A DNA stretch of 64,000 bases from Paracoccus sp041927875 (GTDB lineage Bacteria > Pseudomonadota > Alphaproteobacteria > Rhodobacterales > Rhodobacteraceae). The position numbers were made by a program, and so were the translations under genes. Positions 60,761 through 64,000 of the stretch are shown in pieces. Where the stretch lies: the NCBI RefSeq assembly GCF_041927875.1, contig NZ_JBHFHN010000001.1; one strand, 5' to 3'. The notes under the pieces were generated by a model. It was not told the DNA's origin. It ran no database searches and saw only the letters and a program-made list of their open reading frames with translations. How positions within the stretch are numbered: the stretch's first letter is position 1; each line of letters starts with the position of its first letter.

Positions 60761-62155
60761 ATGGCAACCGAAATCCTGATGCCGGCACTGTCCCCCACGA
60801 TGGAGGAAGGCACGCTGGCGAAATGGTTGGTCAAGGAGGGAGACACGGTCACCTCGGGCCAGATCATCGCCGAGATCGAGACCGACAAGGCCACGATGGA
60901 GTTCGAGGCCGTCGACGAGGGCACCGTGGGCCGCATCCTGGTGGCCGAGGGTAGCCAGGGCGTCAAGGTGAACACGCCGATCATGGTGCTGGTGGACGAG
61001 GGCGAAAGCGCCGATGCGCTGCCGGAAAGGGCCGCAGCCAAGGCCTCAGCCAAGGCCGATGCGGCGCCGAAGGGCCCCGAGGATTCAGGCTCTGCCGACA
61101 GCGCCGCCCGCACCGCCGATGCCCCCGCCCAGCCGCGCCCGGAGCAGACGCCGGATTGGCCCGAGGGCACCAAGATGAAAACCATGACCGTGCGCGAGGC
61201 GTTGCGCGAGGCCATGGCCGAGGAGATGACCCGCGACGAGACCGTCTATCTGATGGGCGAGGAAGTCGGGGAATATCAGGGCGCCTACAAGATCAGCCAG
61301 GGCCTGCTGGACCAGTTTGGCGCAAAGCGGGTGATCGACACGCCGATCACCGAACATGGCTTTGCCGGTATCGCCGTCGGCTCGGCCTTCGGCGGGCTGC
61401 GCCCGATTGTCGAGTTCATGACCTTCAACTTTGCCATGCAGGCGATCGACCACATCATCAACTCGGCCGCCAAGACGCTGTATATGTCGGGCGGGCAGAT
61501 GGGCTGTCCGATCGTCTTTCGCGGCCCCAACGGTGCCGCGGCCCGCGTCGGCGCCCAGCACTCCCAGGATTATGCCGCCTGGTATGCGCAGGTGCCGGGC
61601 CTGAAGGTCGTGCAGCCCTATTCCGCCGCCGACGCCAAGGGCCTCTTGAAATCCGCGATCCGCGACCCGAACCCTGTGATCTTCCTGGAAAACGAGATCC
61701 TTTATGGTCGCAGCTTCGAGGTGCCGGATCTTGAGGATTTCACCGTCCCCTTCGGCAAGGCGAAGATCTGGCGCGAGGGCAAGGACGTCACCCTGGTCAG
61801 CTTTGGCATCGGCATGAGCCATGCGCTTGAAGCCGCCGCCACGCTGGAGAAAGAGGGGATCGACGCCGAGGTGATCGACCTGCGGACCCTTCGCCCGCTG
61901 GATTACGACACCGTTCTGGCCAGCGTGATGAAGACCAACCGCTGCGTCACCGTCGAAGAGGGCTGGCCGGTCGCCAGCATCGGCAACCACCTGTCCGCCG
62001 TGATCATGGAACGCGCCTTCGATTATCTGGACGCCCCGGTGATCAACTGCACGGGTAAGGACGTGCCGATGCCCTATGCCGCCAATCTGGAAAAACACGC
62101 GCTGATCACCCCGGCAGAAGTCGTCGCGGCGGTCAAGCAGGTCTGCTATCGCTAA
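60761..62155 (+). CDS. pdhB: Pyruvate dehydrogenase E1 component, beta subunit with lipoyl domain
   Basis: The 464 residues join an N-terminal lipoyl domain (1-80, Lys43 in ETDKATMEFEA), an Ala/Pro linker (about 85-130) and the E1-beta transketolase-like core (MTVREALREAMAEEMTRDETVYLMGEEVG, then GFAGIAVGSAFGGLRPIVEFM). A lipoyl domain on E1-beta is a known alphaproteobacterial feature. Its sequence is almost identical to the E2 lipoyl domain two genes on. It starts 12 bp after pdhA. Confidence 0.97.
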   Translation: MATEILMPALSPTMEEGTLAKWLVKEGDTVTSGQIIAEIETDKATMEFEAVDEGTVGRILVAEGSQGVKVNTPIMVLVDEGESADALPERAAAKASAKADAAPKGPEDSGSADSAARTADAPAQPRPEQTPDWPEGTKMKTMTVREALREAMAEEMTRDETVYLMGEEVGEYQGAYKISQGLLDQFGAKRVIDTPITEHGFAGIAVGSAFGGLRPIVEFMTFNFAMQAIDHIINSAAKTLYMSGGQMGCPIVFRGPNGAAARVGAQHSQDYAAWYAQVPGLKVVQPYSAADAKGLLKSAIRDPNPVIFLENEILYGRSFEVPDLEDFTVPFGKAKIWREGKDVTLVSFGIGMSHALEAAATLEKEGIDAEVIDLRTLRPLDYDTVLASVMKTNRCVTVEEGWPVASIGNHLSAVIMERAFDYLDAPVINCTGKDVPMPYAANLEKHALITPAEVVAAVKQVCYR

Positions 62156-62168
62156 GGGGGCAAGGATC

Positions 62169-63458
62169 ATGGCAACCGAAATCCTGATGCCCGCCCTGTC
62201 CCCCACGATGGAGGAAGGCACGCTGGCCAAATGGCTGGTGAAAGAGGGCGACACCGTGAAATCCGGCGACATCATCGCCGAGATCGAAACCGACAAGGCC
62301 ACGATGGAGTTCGAGGCCGTTGATGAGGGCAAGATCGGCAAGATCCTAGTCGCCGAGGGCAGCCAGGGCGTCAAGGTGAACACCCCGATCGCGCTGCTGC
62401 TGGACGAGGGTGAAAGCGCCGATACCGCGCCTGCCCCAAAGGCGGCACCCGCTGCGGCGCCGGTCGCGGAAAAGCCGACCGAGGCAGCCGCCGCGAAACC
62501 TGCCCCGGCCGCGCCCGCCAAGGCCGATGGCGACCGCATCTTCGCCTCGCCGCTGGCACGGCGCATCGCGGCCGACAAGGGCCTTGATCTGTCGTCGGTG
62601 ACTGGCTCGGGTCCGCGCGGACGCATCGTCAAGGCCGATGTCGAGGCCGCCCAGCCGGGCGCGGCGAAGCCCGCGACCGCGGCCGCCGCTGCGACCAGCC
62701 CTGCCCCGGCCAAGGTCGCAGCGCCGCAGGGAGCCTCGGCCGACACGATCCTGAAAATCTATGCGGATCGCCAGACCGAGGAAGTCGCCCTGGACGGAAT
62801 GCGCCGCACCATCGCCGCGCGCCTGGGCGAGGCCAAGCAGACGATCCCGCATTTCTATCTCCGCCGCAGCGCCAAGCTGGACGCGCTGATGGAGTTCCGC
62901 GCGACGCTGAACACGCAGCTTGAAAGCCGCAAGGTGAAACTGTCGGTCAACGACTTCATCATCAAGGCCTGCGCGCTTGCGCTGCAAGAGGTGCCGGACG
63001 CCAATGCCGTCTGGGCGGGCGACCGGATCCTGAAGCTGAAACCCTCGGACGTCGCCGTCGCTGTTGCGGTCGAAGGCGGGCTATTCACGCCCGTGCTGAA
63101 GGATGCCGACAAGAAAAGCCTGTCGGCCCTGTCCGGCGAGATGAAGGATCTGGCCAATCGTGCCAAGACCAAGAAGCTGGCTCCGCATGAATATCAGGGC
63201 GGCAGCTTTGCGATCTCGAACCTGGGGATGTTTGGCATCGAGAACTTCGACGCGGTGATCAACCCGCCGCATGGCGCGATCCTGGCCGTCGGTGCGGGGA
63301 TTGCCACGCCGGTGGTCGAGGATGGCGCGGTGGTGATCCGCAACGTCATGTCGATGACGCTCAGCGTGGATCACCGGGTCATCGACGGCGCGCTTGGCGC
63401 CCAGCTGCTTGAGCGTATCGTGACGCACCTGGAAAACCCGGTCGGCATGCTGGCCTGA
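62169..63458 (+). CDS. pdhC: Dihydrolipoamide acetyltransferase (E2) of pyruvate dehydrogenase
   Basis: Core of the complex, passing acetyl from lipoamide to CoA. The 429 residues have one lipoyl domain (Lys43), a peripheral-subunit-binding domain (about 119-155, FASPLARRIAADKGLDLSSV), an Ala/Pro linker and the catalytic domain ending in DHRVIDGALGAQLL (His402, Asp406). No E3 (lpd) gene follows in this window; the next gene is on the other strand. Confidence 0.97.
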   Translation: MATEILMPALSPTMEEGTLAKWLVKEGDTVKSGDIIAEIETDKATMEFEAVDEGKIGKILVAEGSQGVKVNTPIALLLDEGESADTAPAPKAAPAAAPVAEKPTEAAAAKPAPAAPAKADGDRIFASPLARRIAADKGLDLSSVTGSGPRGRIVKADVEAAQPGAAKPATAAAAATSPAPAKVAAPQGASADTILKIYADRQTEEVALDGMRRTIAARLGEAKQTIPHFYLRRSAKLDALMEFRATLNTQLESRKVKLSVNDFIIKACALALQEVPDANAVWAGDRILKLKPSDVAVAVAVEGGLFTPVLKDADKKSLSALSGEMKDLANRAKTKKLAPHEYQGGSFAISNLGMFGIENFDAVINPPHGAILAVGAGIATPVVEDGAVVIRNVMSMTLSVDHRVIDGALGAQLLERIVTHLENPVGMLA

Positions 63459-63483
63459 CGCAGGGGCTTCTGAAACGACAGGA

Positions 63484-63511
63484 ACCGGGGCCGCGGCCCC
63501 GGTTCTTTCAT
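63484..63511. terminator. Terminator between pdhC and cysE
   Basis: The stem ACCGGGGCC/GGCCCCGGT with a 2-base loop runs into TCTTTC. It lies 25 bp after pdhC and just before the convergent cysE stop. Confidence 0.75.
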
Positions 63512-63517
63512 AATCAA

Positions 63518-64000
63518 TCAGTTGCCAAGCAGATGGTTCATCGACAGCGCCGGTTCGTCGCAGCCGGCCTCGCCGACGACGCGCGCCGGAACACCGGCAA
63601 CCGTCTTGCAGGGCGGCACTTCCTCCAGCACGACCGACCCCGCCGCGATACGCGAATGATCGCCCACGCGAATATTGCCCAGGATCTTCGCCCCCGCCCC
63701 GATCAGCACGCCATCACCGATCTTCGGATGGCGGTCGCCGTCCTCCTTGCCGGTGCCACCCAGGGTCACCGAATGCAGCATCGACACATTGTCACCGACA
63801 ACCGCGGTTTCCCCGATCACGATGGAATGGGCGTGGTCGATCATCACGCCCCTTCCGATCCGTGCCGCCGGATGGATGTCGACGCCGAATGCCTCGGATG
63901 TCCGCATCTGCACAAAGTAAGACAGATCACGCCGACCCTGACGCCATAGCCAGTGCCCCAGGCGATAGGCCTGCAATGCCTGATAGCCCTTGAAGAACAG
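63518..64000 (-). CDS. cysE: Serine O-acetyltransferase, 3' part (5' end outside window)
   Basis: Makes O-acetylserine, the cysteine precursor, from serine and acetyl-CoA. The frame is open to the window edge (LFFKGYQALQAYRLGHWLW), so the N-terminal helical domain is cut off. The visible part has the left-handed beta-helix with IGRGVMIDHAHSIVIGETAVVG (catalytic His/Asp), SVTLGGTGKEDGDRHPKIG, and PPCKTVAGVPARVVG. The C-terminal tail, which binds cysteine synthase when it ends in Ile, ends in HLLGN here, so complex formation is doubtful. Confidence 0.93.
   Translation of the reverse strand: MFFKGYQALQAYRLGHWLWRQGRRDLSYFVQMRTSEAFGVDIHPAARIGRGVMIDHAHSIVIGETAVVGDNVSMLHSVTLGGTGKEDGDRHPKIGDGVLIGAGAKILGNIRVGDHSRIAAGSVVLEEVPPCKTVAGVPARVVGEAGCDEPALSMNHLLGN

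Overview
The window is a stretch of high-GC chromosome from an alphaproteobacterium, most likely Paracoccus or a close Rhodobacteraceae relative. The evidence is the gene content and its order: a pyruvate dehydrogenase operon with a lipoyl domain on E1-beta, long C-terminal tails on S6 and L9, a TelA/XpaC/SPFH cluster, and a GC-rich intergenic element of a kind I associate with Rhodobacterales. Almost all genes are ordinary housekeeping genes. No prophage, intact insertion sequence, integrase or CRISPR array is visible.

Layout. 0-2.5 kb: the 3' part of gltX, then gltA with a terminator followed by decayed copies of its own end. 2.7-5.2 kb: DUF2087 and DUF1284 proteins, BioY and an SDR oxidoreductase. 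5.2-7.8 kb: surE-pcm-nlpD-like. 7.8-11 kb: zinc uptake, with zur-znuC-znuB divergent from znuA across a 42-bp palindromic operator. 11-15 kb: hemP, tRNA-Gly(TCC), tadA, an unusual RluB-type pseudouridine synthase with an Asp run and tandem repeats, and an FkbM methyltransferase. 15-20.8 kb: a six-gene collinear cluster (31-codon membrane ORF, XpaC, TelA, DUF2927 lipoprotein, SPFH-GYF protein, zinc-ribbon membrane protein). It is the best candidate for a poorly described system and looks like a membrane-stress complex. 21-28 kb: PfkB kinase, dtd, trpA with a truncated duplicate of its 3' end, GSCFA protein, VOC protein, ychF and an outer-membrane barrel. 28.2-30 kb: a gene-poor stretch. 30-36 kb: fabD-fabG-acpP and fabF-mltG, split by dps and a frameshifted membrane gene. 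36-40 kb: rpsF-rpsR-rplI, a PQQ-type sugar dehydrogenase and a BrkB-family protein. 40-48.3 kb: a GntR regulator, a five-gene peptide ABC transporter and a gamma-glutamyltransferase in one tight operon, probably for glutathione or gamma-glutamyl peptide use. 48.4-51 kb: a two-component system and phosphoglycolate phosphatase. 51-54.4 kb: glmU-glmS. 54.4-58.2 kb: a lipoprotein, an AspT-type transporter and moaA. 58.2-59.3 kb: a gene-free stretch with 134-bp tandem repeats. 59.3-64 kb: a DivIC/FtsB-like protein, pdhA-pdhB-pdhC and the 3' part of cysE.

The genes support central carbon metabolism (gltA, pdhABC), fatty-acid and cell-wall synthesis (fab, glmU/S, mltG), translation (gltX, S6/S18/L9, tadA, dtd, tRNA-Gly) and metal or nutrient uptake. 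Gene assignments rest on reading motifs and remembered family features. No database search was possible.
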